A stretch of DNA of 64,000 nucleotides, taken from the NCBI GenBank assembly GCA_032622095.1, contig CP136065.1, forward strand, positions 92,887,343 through 92,951,342, read 5' to 3'. Of the stretch, positions 1 to 12,131 are shown one piece after another (position 1 is the first letter of the stretch; each line of letters opens with the position of its first letter). The notes beneath the pieces are model-generated. The model was not told the origin of the DNA. It did not search any database and saw only the letters and a program-made list of their open reading frames with translations. Source of the stretch: Siphonodentalium dalli (taxonomy: Eukaryota > Mollusca > Scaphopoda > Gadilida > Siphonodentaliidae). Made by a program: the position numbers and the translations under genes.

Positions 1-145
1 TATTCAGCTTATGGAATCTTTGATAATTGGTTGATTGTACGTGGATCTAGGGATGGTATCATTTATGAATTTATGGGATAGCCTGTGTTTAGTTAGCTGT
101 TCATTTGCCTATGTTTTGTCGTTTTTTGTTGTTATATAAACAATT

Positions 146-1117
146 TCTATACAAAATGTATTATTCATTTGGAGGGGTGCTCATGTATTATGAGCAGACG
201 GCGGACAGATGGAAAGATAATACATGTGCAGAAGGATTCCTATTAAATGGTGGGAACTGTTAACTTAAAGGGACCGGCGGCTTTCGTTGTAGGTTTTAAT
301 TTAGAAATAACATTTATCAAATTATGATAATTTCCTCAAGAATATACTAATAGTATAGCATAATGATGATATGAATGCGATATTATTCACAAAACATGCT
401 TCGTGTCAGAGAAAATGCAGGTCCAGTGTCGTTTAGTTGCCCGCAAAAAGCTTAGTGAATTGTTTATAAGCAGAGTCACGATATTGCGTCATGTCCTTAT
501 TTAGATTCGCGCGCATTATACGTCGGTTGTGAAACCCCTAATTTGGTATGCAACTTACAACTCACAATAATATCATAGTAAAATAGTAATAGGAGAAAAT
601 ACTAACTGGATTGAAAAATATTCATCATTTTGCAAGAACAATTATATTATGATCCCTATCATGAAATAATGTGGATTAGCTGGATTTTGAACTGACAGCG
701 TGTAGAATTGATCGTTTAAAATAAAATTTGGTGTGATTTGAATGCGATTGTTGATGGCAACAACAATAATGTTATCTTCGTCATCGACAGCGCAACGGAA
801 CATTTTCATTGAACGATCAGGTAGTTCCGAGTGTTTGACTGTAAACAAATGGTTCTGTAACGTTTTTTATATTTGTTTACATAACAAAGCGTACAAACGT
901 GACAATAACATGTAATGTACGCGATATTTATGATTGGAATAAGAACAATATCAGTCTATTATATAATATTCTTTGTGTTTATGGCGGTTTTAGCGGATGT
1001 GACTATTTTAACAGCCATACCCGCCACGAAGGCCGCCAGTATCTTGAACTTATTATCTGAACATTTCCAACGGCAACTACTCATAAATGAGTATTTAGTA
1101 TAGAAAGAGTTAAAATA
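146..1117 (+). mobile_element. Family A TTAA element, split by an inner insertion
   Basis: The left part (146-264) matches the full copy at 61381-61630, including the GAGCAGACG(A/G)C motif. The right part (about 1047-1117) matches that copy's end (TATTTAGTATAGAAAG then AGTTAA). Between them lies about 780 bp whose ends look inverted (GGCGGCTTTCGT near 277, ACGAAGGCCGCC near 1027), suggesting a second element inserted near an internal TTAA at 265. No coding capacity is seen. The outer boundaries and the nested status are inference. Confidence 0.5.
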
Positions 1118-1132
1118 GGTTGTATATGTATT

Positions 1133-1560
1133 AAAGCCACATGGCGGTTTTGGCTCCGAAATACACATAATATTATTCGCTTTTGAATTTTTCTCAGTAT
1201 CGAAATAGGTCGATAAATATCTTAACTACCTTTCTACGAGCATTATGTAACCCAAAAAGACGCATTGAAGTAATGAAAAATACAACTGTGAATACGGTGT
1301 TTGGGTCCCAAACAAAAAGCCGCGATTTGCGCGACGTGGAACAGAAAAGAGCGTTCCGTGGTAGTCTATTCCTGATATGGTAGCAATAAAGAGCGTTTGT
1401 CTGACTTCTGGCGAAAAGTTGAAAATGCTGAAAATGGCTGTGACTTTGGCAAAGTGTGTTTAAAGCATATGAAGCCGGTATATCAATAGTTCGTTTATTT
1501 ATCGACCTATCGTATCCGTCGCTCCAAATTACGTAGAAACAAATTTTGGAGGTCATTTTT
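1133..1560 (+). mobile_element. Interspersed repeat G (GGTCGATAAA family)
   Basis: The block carries ATAGGTCGATAAATA near 1205 and its inverted form TTTATCGACCTAT near 1498, around a core TTCCTGATATGGTAGCAATA followed by AAGAGCGTTT. The reverse complement of almost the whole block, including sequence outside the inverted motif, recurs at 17395-17775; partial relatives lie near 4690, 5720, 23857, 24600, 30500 and 55185. It looks like a non-autonomous element without a transposase. The 120-residue minus-strand reading frame here is a by-product. Confidence 0.6.
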
Positions 1561-1613
1561 GGGTAAACTTGTTATCCCCCGCCAAATTGAAAATTTGCAG
1601 CGGATATAGGAAT

Positions 1614-1650
1614 GCGTTCCGTCCGTCCGTCTGTCCGTCTGTCCCGAGTC
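1614..1650. repeat. (CCGT/CTGT)n simple repeat
   Basis: A short run of CCGT and CTGT tetranucleotides directly precedes the 160-bp tandem array and probably belongs to the same repeat. Confidence 0.8.
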
Positions 1651-1660
1651 ATAACTTGAA

Positions 1661-2345
1661 CAAATGTCAACGGATTTCAAAGATTTGTGGTATATCAGTT
1701 CACCTGACCATTACCTAGTATGACTACGCAAGCCAGGTCCGGCCGGTTATTATTACCGGAGTTATTGGACTTTGTTGATTTTTTTGTGTGCAAATGGACG
1801 ACGTCACAGGGCTCATTTCCACAAATGTCAACGGATTTCAAAGATTTTTGGTATATCAGTTCACATGACCAGTATCTAGACGAGTTCGCAAACCAGGTCC
1901 GGCCGGATATTTTCAGCAGAGTTATTGGACTTTGTTGATTTTTTTTTGTGCAAATGGACGACGTCACAGGGCCCATTTCCACAAATGTCAACGGATTTCA
2001 AAGATTTTTGGTATATGAGTTCACATGACCAGTATCCAGAACGAGTTCGCAAACCAGGTCCGGACGGATATTTTAGCAGAGTTATTGGACTTTGTTGATT
2101 TTTGTGTGTGCAAATGGACGACGTCACATGGCTCATTTCCACAAATGTCAACGGATTTCAAAGATTTTTGGTATATGAGTTAACATGACCAGTATCTAGA
2201 ACGAGTTCGCAAACCAGGTCCGGCCGGATATTTTCAGCAGAGTTATTGGACTTTGTTTATTATTTTTAGTGCAAATGGACGACGTCACATGGCTAATTTC
2301 CACAAATGTCAGTCCTAAAATGAGTTCGCAAGCCAGGCTTTTTGA
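1661..2345. repeat. 160-bp tandem array, four units plus a partial one
   Basis: The phrase CAAATGTCAACGGATTTCAA starts at 1661, 1822, 1982 and 2142, and a shortened form at 2303, a steady period of 160-161 bp. Each unit contains GACGACGTCAC, CCAGGTCCGGCCGGATATTT and GTTATTGGACTTTGTT. Units differ by scattered substitutions. Because 160 is not divisible by three, the overlapping minus-strand frames seen here repeat the same peptide with shifts and are not a gene. Confidence 0.9.
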
Positions 2346-2499
2346 CAAAATCCCACCTCTTGTTGAGAATGCACTTCCACAACTGCACATTTCGGCAGAG
2401 AATGCAAATATTATTGAGAATGCACTTCCCCGACTGAACATTTCGGCGGGGGATACCGCCGTCTGCGACTGCTTGTTTTTCTCATGCCTTAACCTCCAA

Positions 2500-2816
2500 A
2501 GTACATGGCAATGGCCCATTAACCAGTCTATACATGTTAATCAACTTGGGCATTATGAATCACCTTATATTGAGCAGAACTGATAATGACCATTTAAAAT
2601 ATATATTGGAAGGGTATATTAATCACCCGGGGAAGTGCTTATGGAAAATGAGCAGACGACAGAGACCAAAGGATAATTCAAATGCAGAAGGATTATTATA
2701 CATGTGTGAAATGTTCAGATAATAACGGCCTATGGTCGTCGTTGGTTGTACTTATTATCTGTACATTCCCTAAAGGAACACCTCATCAATGAGTATTTAG
2801 CATAGAAAGGTTAAAG
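2500..2816 (+). mobile_element. Family A TTAA element, 5' eroded
   Basis: It shares with 61381-61630 the GAGCAGACGACAGA motif (2649), GTTCAGATAATAA (2713), TTATTATCTG, and the right end CTCATCAATGAGTATTTAGC followed by ATAGAAAGGTTAA. The left terminus is not clear. Non-coding. Confidence 0.55.
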
Positions 2817-3222
2817 AATAAACAATAACAAATTCGCCAGTTCGCCTCTATTTTCCAAGAATAGTTGGATACAAATCTAGTAATTGATATATATTGGCCT
2901 ACACCACGACATTTGATCACAGCACACATCGGTCCATTTTCTTGGCCTACTTAGATCCGTTAGAAATTCGCTCAAAATAATATGAAATAAAAACTTCATA
3001 ACAAAATTATCTGTACACATGACGGGATTGAGAGACGCCTATAACAATTTAACTTCTTCTCCAACCCCTTTATCTCTTCTCAGCCATATCGCATGTCAGC
3101 ATGTTTTTTGTATATGTTTAGTATATTATTGGATAATAAAATATGTTTGAACCAACGTCAACATATATGCTCGCAACAAAAACACATATATGGGAATTGT
3201 TGGTACGCCGAAAAAAATCATC
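2817..3222. other. Unassigned intergenic sequence
   Basis: AT-rich sequence with short random reading frames only. I see no gene or repeat signature. Confidence 0.5.
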
Positions 3223-3618
3223 ACTTTTGTACCCTGTTGTTTTTTAATTTGTACCCAATATACCCTGGTACCTTGAGATTCCTAAGAAGAAAAAAATAAA
3301 AGTACCAAATGTAACATTAACTGATAGGTAATGAAACCAGAAGTAACAATGCGTACCCCGTGTACACATGGGCTCTAAATTAGTTCTGGGAATATCTTTT
3401 CTAATTTGTAACCAGGTGTCTTGAAATTTCTAAGAAAAAAAATAAAAGTGACCAATGTAACAATAACTGATAGGTAAAGTAACTAGAAGTTACCATGTGT
3501 GCCCTGTGTACCCATGGGCTTGAACGTAGTTCAGGGAATATGTTTCCTAAGTTTCTAAATTAGTACGGTAGTACGAGATGTACCCAATGTACCCGACGTA
3601 ACAACAGGGTACAAAAGT
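3223..3618. mobile_element. 396-bp element with 19-bp inverted ends and internal duplication
   Basis: The ends ACTTTTGTACCCTGTTGTT (3223) and AACAACAGGGTACAAAAGT (3600) are perfect inverted repeats. Inside, a block of about 155 bp is present twice (about 3246-3400 and 3402-3555), each with CTAAGAA, a poly-A run, TAACTGATAGGTAA and CATGGGCT. There is no reading frame of note and no convincing target duplication. Confidence 0.65.
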
Positions 3619-4455
3619 TCTGATATTTTGCTGCGTGCCAAAATTAGACATATCTACAAAAAACAGGAAGTGCAGAGGCGAAGAAAAATTGTAATCATAT
3701 CGGGTGAAAGATCAGCCTAACTATACGACTTCCTGCTTCTGCATCCTGTAGCGCCATGATTGTCCCTGAACACAACGGAGCAGCTGGACACTGCGGGAAT
3801 TATGTATCGACCCAGGTGTCAGAGGATGCAACACTTTATCCTTTTCTGTTGTGTGCACGACCTCCGGTGTTCACGGATAAGTATTATAAGTTATTATATT
3901 GAGGTGGATCAACGACAACGAGGTTGAACAGGGGCTCCAAGCCGTCAATGTCACAATATGTTACCGCCAATGACCTTCAATTACGTATGTGTTCTGTCGA
4001 CAGTCCTGATTTTGTACCTGATGCTGAATGAGGAAAAACGTAATATCACACCATTCCCAATTCAAGCATCAAGCGCAAGATCAGAACAGTTTTGTAATTG
4101 ACGTCACATGTGCATGGCTCTTTTACACGACAGTTCTCGCAATTTACTGTAACGGCGAGTGGGTCGAACCCATCAAGTCTGTTTGAGTAAACATTAGTCG
4201 CATCAAATTCACATTTGCTTCAAAAGATTGAGTATCGACCTACACATGGTCGGCACATTTAAATAATAAAAACATAACAAGAGGCCCGAAGAATGACGTA
4301 CTTAAACGGACATGGCTAATTTGATCATTAAAAATGTCTTTCCGTAATTTGGAAGGGGGGTAACACATTGGGTCGACAGTACACCGAATATCGACACAAA
4401 AGGCTTTATACGCTGTGGAAAACACGTGCCATAATCATTGCAATTTTCCAGTTGT
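3619..4455. other. Unassigned intergenic sequence
   Basis: No gene is recognised. A 48-codon frame from an ATG at 3757 is slightly protein-like, but it has no homology I recognise and no splice partners, so I do not call it. Confidence 0.5.
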
Positions 4456-4958
4456 TTAAAGGTACGGTTGGCCTTGGCGGTGGGTATCCTGTGAAAATAT
4501 TTCCACCCGTCAAAAACCGCCAGAGACAGAAAGAACATCAAAATGTAGACATACTTTGTCCGTATACAGATAAGAAATATCGCATAAACAGTATGTTATT
4601 GTCAAATGTTTGACCATTGTTATGTAAACAAAAGCATAAAAAATTACTTTTCTGGTGTTTGTTTATATTATGATGGTAAACATAAAGAGCGTTCTTTGTT
4701 GGTGAATTCCTGATATGGAACTAATAAAGAGCGTTTATGCCATTTGTGTGTGATTAGCCAGTAGCAATGTGCTGTCTTCTGTAACACAATCAGGCTCTTG
4801 CTTAGGTAAAATATAGTAGGTCTTTATGATAACATGCTGTTTACGTGATGGTCATGGTATATATGAACGAAACTGTATGCGTTTTAATGTTTTTCTGTTT
4901 ACGGTGATTAGAACAAATATGAATATTTTCGACAACTAAGGCCTCACGTGCCTTTAAA
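4456..4958 (+). repeat. 503-bp dispersed block, copy 1
   Basis: Near-identical to 5487-5990 over its whole length, starting at TTAAAGGTACGGTTGGCC and ending at CACGTGCCTTTAAA. It contains the family G core (AAAGAGCGTT, TTCCTGATATGGAAC, AATAAAGAGCGTTT). The copies differ by scattered point changes. No protein is encoded. Confidence 0.85.
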
Positions 4959-5486
4959 ACGCTCTTTATTCTGCCGCGGTTAACTTGACAGATCAGTTTT
5001 TTTCTAAATGATATGATCCGATTAATAATATCGACTTTAAACTCACTTAAGCCTGGTATTGCAGTAAAAGATAATTACGGGAATGTGAAAAAGTTGTATT
5101 GATTTTCGTACTTCATTTACGCTTACGCCATATCTTGAGGCGAGAAGCTGTTGCAAGCATATTAGACGCCAAAACGCTATTATAATATCACTGAAATCTG
5201 ACTGAGAAATCCATGCCACAAGCACTTGCATATATGGGCATTTTTTAAAAAAAAGTGGCTTATTTCTGTCCATCACCTTTTTTTTTTAGAAAAGTATATT
5301 AATGATCACATTTTTTAATTTGAGATATCAAATGGTATGGGGTCAACTTGTTACAGACCGTAGACCGTCCGCTCATTGGTATCTCTACATCCCAGAGGCT
5401 CGTAATATGGCAAAAATGGTCAATTATGCCAGTCCCATTTTCTGGAATCCCCCCAAAAACATACATTTTCGTATAAAATATGACCA

Positions 5487-5990
5487 TTAAAGGTACGGTT
5501 GGCCTTGGCGGTGGGTATCCCGTAAAAAATATTTCCACCCGTCAAAAACCGCCACAAACAGAAAGAACATCAAAATGTAGACAGACTTTGTCCGTATACA
5601 AATAAGAAATATCGCATAAACAGTATGTTATTGTCATTTGTTTGACCATTGTTATGTAAACAAAAGAATAAAAAGTTACTTTTCTGGTGTTTGTTTATAT
5701 TATGATGGTAAACACAAAGAGCGTTCTTAGTTGGTGAATTCCTGATATGGAACAAATAAAGAGCGTTTATGCCATTTTTGTGTGATTAGCCAGTAGCATT
5801 GTGCTGTCTTCTGTAACACAATCAGGCTCTTGCTTAGGTAAAATATAGTAGGTCTTTATGATAACATGCTGTTTATGCGTTAGTCATGGTACATATGAAC
5901 GAAACTGTATGCATTTTAATGTTTTTATGTTTACGGTGATTGGAACAAAGATGAATATTTTCGACAACTAAGGCCTCACGTGCCTTTAAA
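5487..5990 (+). repeat. 504-bp dispersed block, copy 2
   Basis: Second copy of the block at 4456-4958, offset by 1031 bp in the same orientation. The roughly 530 bp between the copies is not repeated, so this is either two insertions of one family or a duplication followed by replacement of the spacer. Confidence 0.85.
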
Positions 5991-6113
5991 TACCACTTTA
6001 TTTGACAAATTGCATCATATGTAACATACCTGATCATAAAATCACAAAGTATGCGAAATGTTTACCAAGTCAAGTGACAAAATTTAGCTCACAACACTGT
6101 CCCACGATTGGTG

Positions 6114-9100
6114 GTCCCTACTGTTACCAAGAGAGAAACACAGACTACAACAGTCTTGGCATTGGGGAATAAGGAAGTGCAAATTGGTTTTCAGTACTAC
6201 TCATCAATACATATGGCTAAACAAATGTCGTCTGTTGGTCGGCGCAGTTAATTTGCCTGTAATTGACAGTTTTATTCACCAAAAAGGTGAGTACATTGGG
6301 AGTGTGTCACTACTGTTACCATAGATACAGGTCTGTGAGTTTGTTATTACACAAATGTTTCTCTTCTTAGTTTTGTCCAAGGTGATCCCTATGAGGCAAC
6401 ATATACATTTTGTTTCATTCCAATGGACTACCAGGAGGAATCCCCATTATAAACCCGAAACGTCTCTACTGTTACCGTCCCTACTGTTACCCTTGAAATG
6501 GTAACAGTAGGGAACATTTTGGTAAGAGCAGGGACAAAATTCAGCATAGGCATGAGTAAGTTTTAGTCTGCACGTAATAATTATTTTTACATCACCCGAC
6601 TCTGGTTCTTTGCTTATTACATCAATATTTTCACAGATTTTACCCATCATTCCTGTCTCATTCACATAATGCTGGACGTGGTAACAGGAGGGACATTGTG
6701 GTAACAGCAGTGACAATCCATTACATAATTGTTATTGGTGGCAATGAATTGACATATATTTGTTTTTCCTTGCATAACGCCTTCCATTCTTGTCTTCCAA
6801 ACACTCATTTTGGTATATAACCTTTTCTATTATACTTGATTGAGATCCAGTAAACGAAAGTATAGGTGCTCATTCGCAATGATCAAACAGTTTTCACATA
6901 CATTCACATAGGGCACATTCTCGTGCCCAACACTAACCCATGTAAACTGTCAAATATACAAACACCACTGATCAAGTGGTCCTGCTAATATGCTATGATG
7001 CTGGTGGTCCTGCTGAATTGCTATGATGCGGGTAGGGCAAACTAATGCCGTTACGAACTAGTAGCGTTATTTTTTCTAAAGTTGTCATGTTCGCGATGTT
7101 TGACTAGTCCGAGCGATTTGAGAAAAAACCAGTGTATGTATGAAAGATTCAAGAACATATATATATTTGATAAATAATAATGCCTGCGCTGGTGTTTTTA
7201 AAATGACGTGAATAACCCATCTTTGATTATAGTCAATTTTCAACAACTAATACATTACATTAAAAATATTTCGCAATAAATATATTTTTGAATGTTTGAT
7301 ACGCATAATGGCTTTTCCTGCATATATTCAGATTATCGGAACACCGCGAAAAAGACAAATTAAAATTTGTAAAGGTACTTATTGTTAACAGCATCAGTTT
7401 GCCCTAACATCATCATAGCAATTCAGCAGGACCCAACCGCAACATAGCACATTAGCAGACCACTTGACCAGGGGTGATACGGGTATCTTTTTTGCGCAAA
7501 TCTCACCGATATTTGATTCCTTTTTCTGTTCAGTTTATGGCCCTTTCAGCAGCAGTAAAACAACTTCATCGTTGATTTCTGAAAGAGTCCTATTTATCCT
7601 ATTACTATTTTGCATATTGGTGTACCAATAATGATAAATCTGTCGGCGCAACCTCGAAAATTGAGCTGGTGATATATTTTGATTGACAACCGAATTTCAA
7701 GCACCCACGAAATTGAATAATGATTGCGTGTATGCCACGGTACATGTATGTGAAAAATCATTTACTTGTGATGTACTAAATTATAAATCCGAACAAAGTA
7801 TCTTCATCATTCCATAGCGAGTCCATTATTCGTCTATGAGGTATATGAACTATACAGGGTTTACTATAGTCAGCATTTAACGAGATCACCACCCTTGTGT
7901 AAACAAATAACAAAGAGCAATCGGTGTTAAGTAGCTATCAACATACTAGTAGTAATTGGTAAATTACCACTGTACACCATCGCCTGCCACACCGTGTGGA
8001 CAATTATATAGTCAGTTTGTGCTTGGAGTCAGAAGATGTTCAATCTAATCCTGTCCAATAACCACATAAAAATCCACTTTAAAGCCAATTACAGTGGAAT
8101 TTCAAACAAAACGTGTTTTGTTCATGATACGACAGCTGTACAATGTGTCTGATGAAGTTCATTTCATCAAATTTCGAGCAGGGCATCGATGAACATCGTG
8201 CGAAAATGTATTATTGTATTATCATGTTCAATACTATATTTAAACGCAATGGTCATGTGTGTCTTGCTTATTGTCACTATATGTCGTATTATTATGCCAT
8301 TACCAGTGTGTTATCACTATTTATAGTTAAAATTGTCATGCAGTTCTGCAATAATACATCATACGAAGAAAAAAAATCCACCATTATAGTCTGACAACAC
8401 ATACGAATTGTCAATATGCTATAGTTACGAGGGGCCTCGGTGGCTCAATCGGTTAGGGGTACCACTCCAAGCCGTTTCGCCCTCCAGCGCTGGCGATAAG
8501 GGTTCAAATCCACATGTTTCCATCGTGGACTTTGTAACTCGAAATCGTTATCTGGTGGAGTTGCCAGTTACTCGCCGATGGTCGGTGGTTTGCCGCACAT
8601 GGTTGACGAGTTTATCAGCCATTGAAATCACTGTTAGATTAGTCGCAAGTGTGCGGATTTCCTCCACCACAAAAACTGGCAATGTCGTGATATGGCCTTA
8701 GTGGCTAAAGCGACAATAAACCCCAATCAATCAATCAAGCTATAGTTACGCTAATGTCCTTCCTGTTATCAATGACCAATTGCGGCGTGTATTTCATAAA
8801 TTGCACCTATATTTTACTATCAGAACGTTAGCTTTTAGTTATCCTGTGCCTGGTCGAATACTATATTGTGTTCTTTGTCATATTTTGTATGTGTGAGTCC
8901 TTCCTGTTACTACCAGTCCCTCCTGTTACCAAATGATGGCCTTAAATGCATCAGACTCTCAATTAATTCATTTTGTTTCCAGTTGTGGTACGCATTTTGT
9001 CCAGTTGGATCTCGTTCACGTATAGAAAATTACATTTTGTTTTATTGTTAGAAATAATGTTTCCACAAGTATGTGCATAATAAAACTGTCCCTTCTGTTA

Positions 9101-9478
9101 CTTCAAGTGTCTCTCCTGTTACTGGCTTGTCACACCTGTTACCGTGGATCTTTGCTGTCGTATCGAGATTAATTTGAATTAGATTCCCTCATCCCGATAG
9201 AATTGTGGAGTATTTACCTTACCCTTCGGAAAAATATATGGCCATAATAAAATAGAAATGCACATCTTTCCAGGTCGAGAACAATCGATCCCTGGATATC
9301 GGAAATTTATGCATATCACGTATACATTATCATAACTCGTTATGCGCATCATGTTTTTGGTGTTTATTTATGCAAATTCTGATGACCACACAATGCACAC
9401 GTTGCGCATATATTATTTTCCACCTCTATATCACACAAAATCATATTTATATTGAAAAAATTAACGGTAACAGTAGGG
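6114..9478. mobile_element. Possible 3.4-kb element with clustered CCCTACTGTTACC motifs
   Basis: GTCCCTACTGTTACC opens the interval (6115) and its inverse GGTAACAGTAGGGAC closes it (about 9464). Variants cluster in both orientations near the left end (6308, 6470, 6486, 6500, 6679, 6700) and the right end (8901, 8923, 9088, 9113, 9133), with few between. Subterminal motif clusters of this kind are typical of transposase binding regions. No transposase frame or target duplication is visible. The SINE at 8431-8738 sits inside. Confidence 0.35.
8431..8738 (+). mobile_element. tRNA-derived SINE with 12-bp target duplication
   Basis: The 5' head resembles a tRNA gene: GGGGCCTCGG, an A-box-like TGGCTCAATCGGTTAG and a B-box-like GGTTCAAATCC, the RNA polymerase III internal promoter. 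The body includes TTTCCTCCACCA, a motif I associate with mollusc SINEs, and the 3' tail is (CAAT)n. GCTATAGTTACG flanks both sides (8418-8429 and 8739-8750), a perfect target duplication expected from LINE-type retroposition. A diverged minus-strand copy is at 27221-27536. Confidence 0.9.
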
Positions 9479-9904
9479 ACACTAGGTGTGTGTGCATCGT
9501 CATTGGACCTGATCCGGACAGGATATAGGGGTGATTAAGATTGCACTTTACTTTCCTCAGTTCTACTGGATATCCCTCAACCAGGAAAACAGGTAAGATA
9601 CGTTCTTTCGTAGAAATAATTTTTTGATTCTTGAATACCCAAATCGGCCACATTTTTTGAAAAATGCCCATATAGGATGAATCACTGTGAAATTAGCGCA
9701 TGTGAACTGTAAACTAAACCATATCTCGTGTAATAGTAAGTCCGGCAACTGGGTCTAAACTGGATATAGCCATATCCCTAAGACCACCAGGGCGAATTAA
9801 GTCGATCACGATTCATTGGGACATTAGCGTCTGACCCAGGCGGTGTCAGACATACACCAACGACTGTTCGGCAACTAGGCATAGCGACAATTTAAATTTC
9901 GACC
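9479..9904. other. Unassigned intergenic sequence
   Basis: I see no gene, repeat array or inverted-repeat element here. Confidence 0.4.
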
Positions 9905-10154
9905 TTAAACATTTGGGTGAATGGAGCTTCTTGAAATTTTGCGAAAATCTTGTGCCAATTTATTCTCTTATATATGGGCGACTCGCATATATAAGAGAAT
10001 GCTTTGACCTAACAATATGTACCTTGACCATGTAAGCAAATACATGCTCTTATATACGCGAGGCTCCCTGTGGGAGACTCGAATATATAAGATCATTCAC
10101 TGGCACAGGGTCTCTAATGTTGCATAAGCGCAGCTCCCGTCATTAAAGGGTTAA
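9905..10154. mobile_element. Family B TTAA element
   Basis: Bounded by TTAA (9905 and 10151). The right end is AAAGGG before TTAA, and both halves contain the GGGAGACTCG(C/A)ATAT and GGCACAGGGT type motifs, one inverted, so the element can fold back (for example TCTTATATATGGGCGACTCG). Related copies are at 18997, 34088 and 39999. The TTAA target and CCC start match the piggyBac superfamily; no transposase is present. Confidence 0.6.
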
Positions 10155-11098
10155 AGTGGATATGACGAATCGAGACTATGAGTTGAATAAGTGTTGTGTT
10201 ATATTAATCCCGTATAATAGTACATATCGTTTTATCGATCGCAGAACCGAACCGGGTTTAACAAAACACAAGCCTAATTTCACGATTCGGCTATTTTCAA
10301 ACAATGTTTTTTTCTTCCAAATCATAATGAACTGAACTTGCACTGACGTTGGGAATTTATCCATGACTATAATGGTGTCTTTTATTTTGGTAACAATTTG
10401 GTAACAGACTGTAAACAAAATAATGTAGTTGCACATATGGTCTCCTATCAACAGCTATGCTCCACCCACTAAGACTGGTTGTCGAATCATTCTTTGACAT
10501 CCCTGTATCCTTGGCCAATATTCTACACGTGCATGCGTTAATGCATCACCAGTCCAATACCCACGGCAAAATAACAACTGCCACACTACATGGGGTCACC
10601 ATCGCCCATCATGTTAGCGGACACCCATTGCAGTTATGAGGGCGGACTAGAAAGAATAAGCTACATGCACAACTGACATGCATACACATTATCTGTACAG
10701 TGAAGTGATATGGGGCGTAGTATCACGCCGAGTTAACGGGGTCAGATCGTCCTATGCGGCAATCTGACCTCAACGAGACGTGAAAATAGACAGATGAGAA
10801 CGGGCTTCATTGCAAAAGAGAATAGGAAATACAAACGACCGAAGACCATTCAAGCCGAAACAGTACGCAAACTGGAACGGCCCCGATAACTGCCATGTGA
10901 AAGCGTACGAATAATTTCCACACAGGAGACACGAGGAAACGAAACAGGATGACAGCCCATTCTATTTATCTGTGAATTGCAAGCGACGACCAAGTTATCT
11001 ATTTTTGTCGTTATATTTCCTGACCGTTCCTCCACATGAATAATATCTATATGTATAACTGAATGGGGGGTCTCAGAATACATCAAGTGAGGAAAGGG
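10155..11098. other. Unassigned intergenic sequence
   Basis: No gene is recognised. The right margin reads GAAAGGG immediately before the TTAA of the next element, which may be the relic end of another TTAA-type element. Confidence 0.4.
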
Positions 11099-11592
11099 TT
11101 AAAGGCCCACTTAATTTTCGAGTCACCGATTATTTTTTATTGTGCCTTGACATACAGTTTTAATAACAATCTATGTCATAAAATATGATTAAAATACTAT
11201 AACTCATCACCATTTGAAACGTCTGTGTCTCAGAAGATGCCCGTAGAGAAATAGAAAACAGCTGAAACCATAGAAAGCTCCACCCGTTATGGCTCCCAGA
11301 ATGCATCAGAATTCAAACTAAAAATGTATTTCCAATGGAAGGAGAATAACTCTATCTTTAAGATATAGAGTTATTCCCCTCCATTGAAAATAATACACTT
11401 TGCACTACAAAACAGATGAAACTTAAGCACAAAAATACGTCGATAACTCAACAAAAACAACATGTTCACAGTTTAGTACACTGGGTAAGTTGATAATACA
11501 ATGTTTTGGAGCTTCCTCTAACAAATGGTATATAATATGGCATATATTTTATATATGTTATCTGGGGGTTCGAAAATTAAGTGGGCCTTTAA
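11099..11592 (+). mobile_element. Family D TTAA element, copy 1
   Basis: Terminal inverted repeats begin TTAAAGGCCCACTTAATTTT at 11099 and end with the exact inverse at 11592, about 23 bp perfect including the TTAA on each side. The centre carries a second inverted repeat, ATAACTCTATCTTTAAGATA then TAGAGTTAT (11347-11376). An inverted-orientation copy is at 48300-48782. Length 494 bp, non-coding, consistent with a piggyBac-type MITE. Confidence 0.8.
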
Positions 11593-12131
11593 CTTTCTGA
11601 TTATATTATTCAAATTATAAAGTTCCTATTTGTGTGACATCTAAGCATTTATTTAAGTTGGATGAACATTTTTCAACACTGAGCACTCAACTATTAACGT
11701 TTGTTCTTACAAGGACCAAATCCCTGACATGATTCAGACACATGATTCACATTTTGATTCTCTGTAATTCAATTTGCGGTACTACTTACGGTCGTTTATT
11801 TGACTTTGAAATTAGCGCCACCACACGGACAACGTAACAAAGTCTCAAGCCGAACAATGAACAAAGTGCCCCTGAAAGCTATGTGTTCACCTTGAAAATA
11901 CCTGAACAACATCCTGTGAAATAGCGACGAGTCGATCATCCCAACCTTGAATTTTCTTTGCCGAATTCTAACTGAGATGGTGAGATTCTAAAGCCACGGC
12001 CACGTGATATCCTGCGAATAGCAAACCTTTCACGTGAGATAATATGGGACATCGTCAAGATCGTACGCTAAGGTGACAGAGTTTCACAAGCTTTTAGTTT
12101 AGACATCAGGGCAGCATCTGCGCTGCAAGCT
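11593..12131. promoter_or_regulatory. Upstream region of the PAN/CTLD gene
   Basis: This contains the presumed promoter and 5' UTR of the gene starting at 12132. No TATA box or other site can be assigned with confidence. Confidence 0.3.

Noticed and set aside
1-81. Open frame from the window edge to a TAG at 79-81, possibly the tail of an upstream gene
   Set aside because: Only 26 codons, no recognisable domain, no acceptor visible.
1695-2519. Several 90-107-codon minus-strand frames
   Set aside because: They read through the 160-bp tandem array and repeat the same peptide; no gene signature.
3757-3903. Small 48-codon frame that reads somewhat like protein
   Set aside because: No recognised family, no splice partners, no conserved motif.
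8431-8505. A tRNA gene
   Set aside because: A- and B-box-like motifs are present but there is no complete cloverleaf, and the unit is followed by a SINE body, tail and target duplication.
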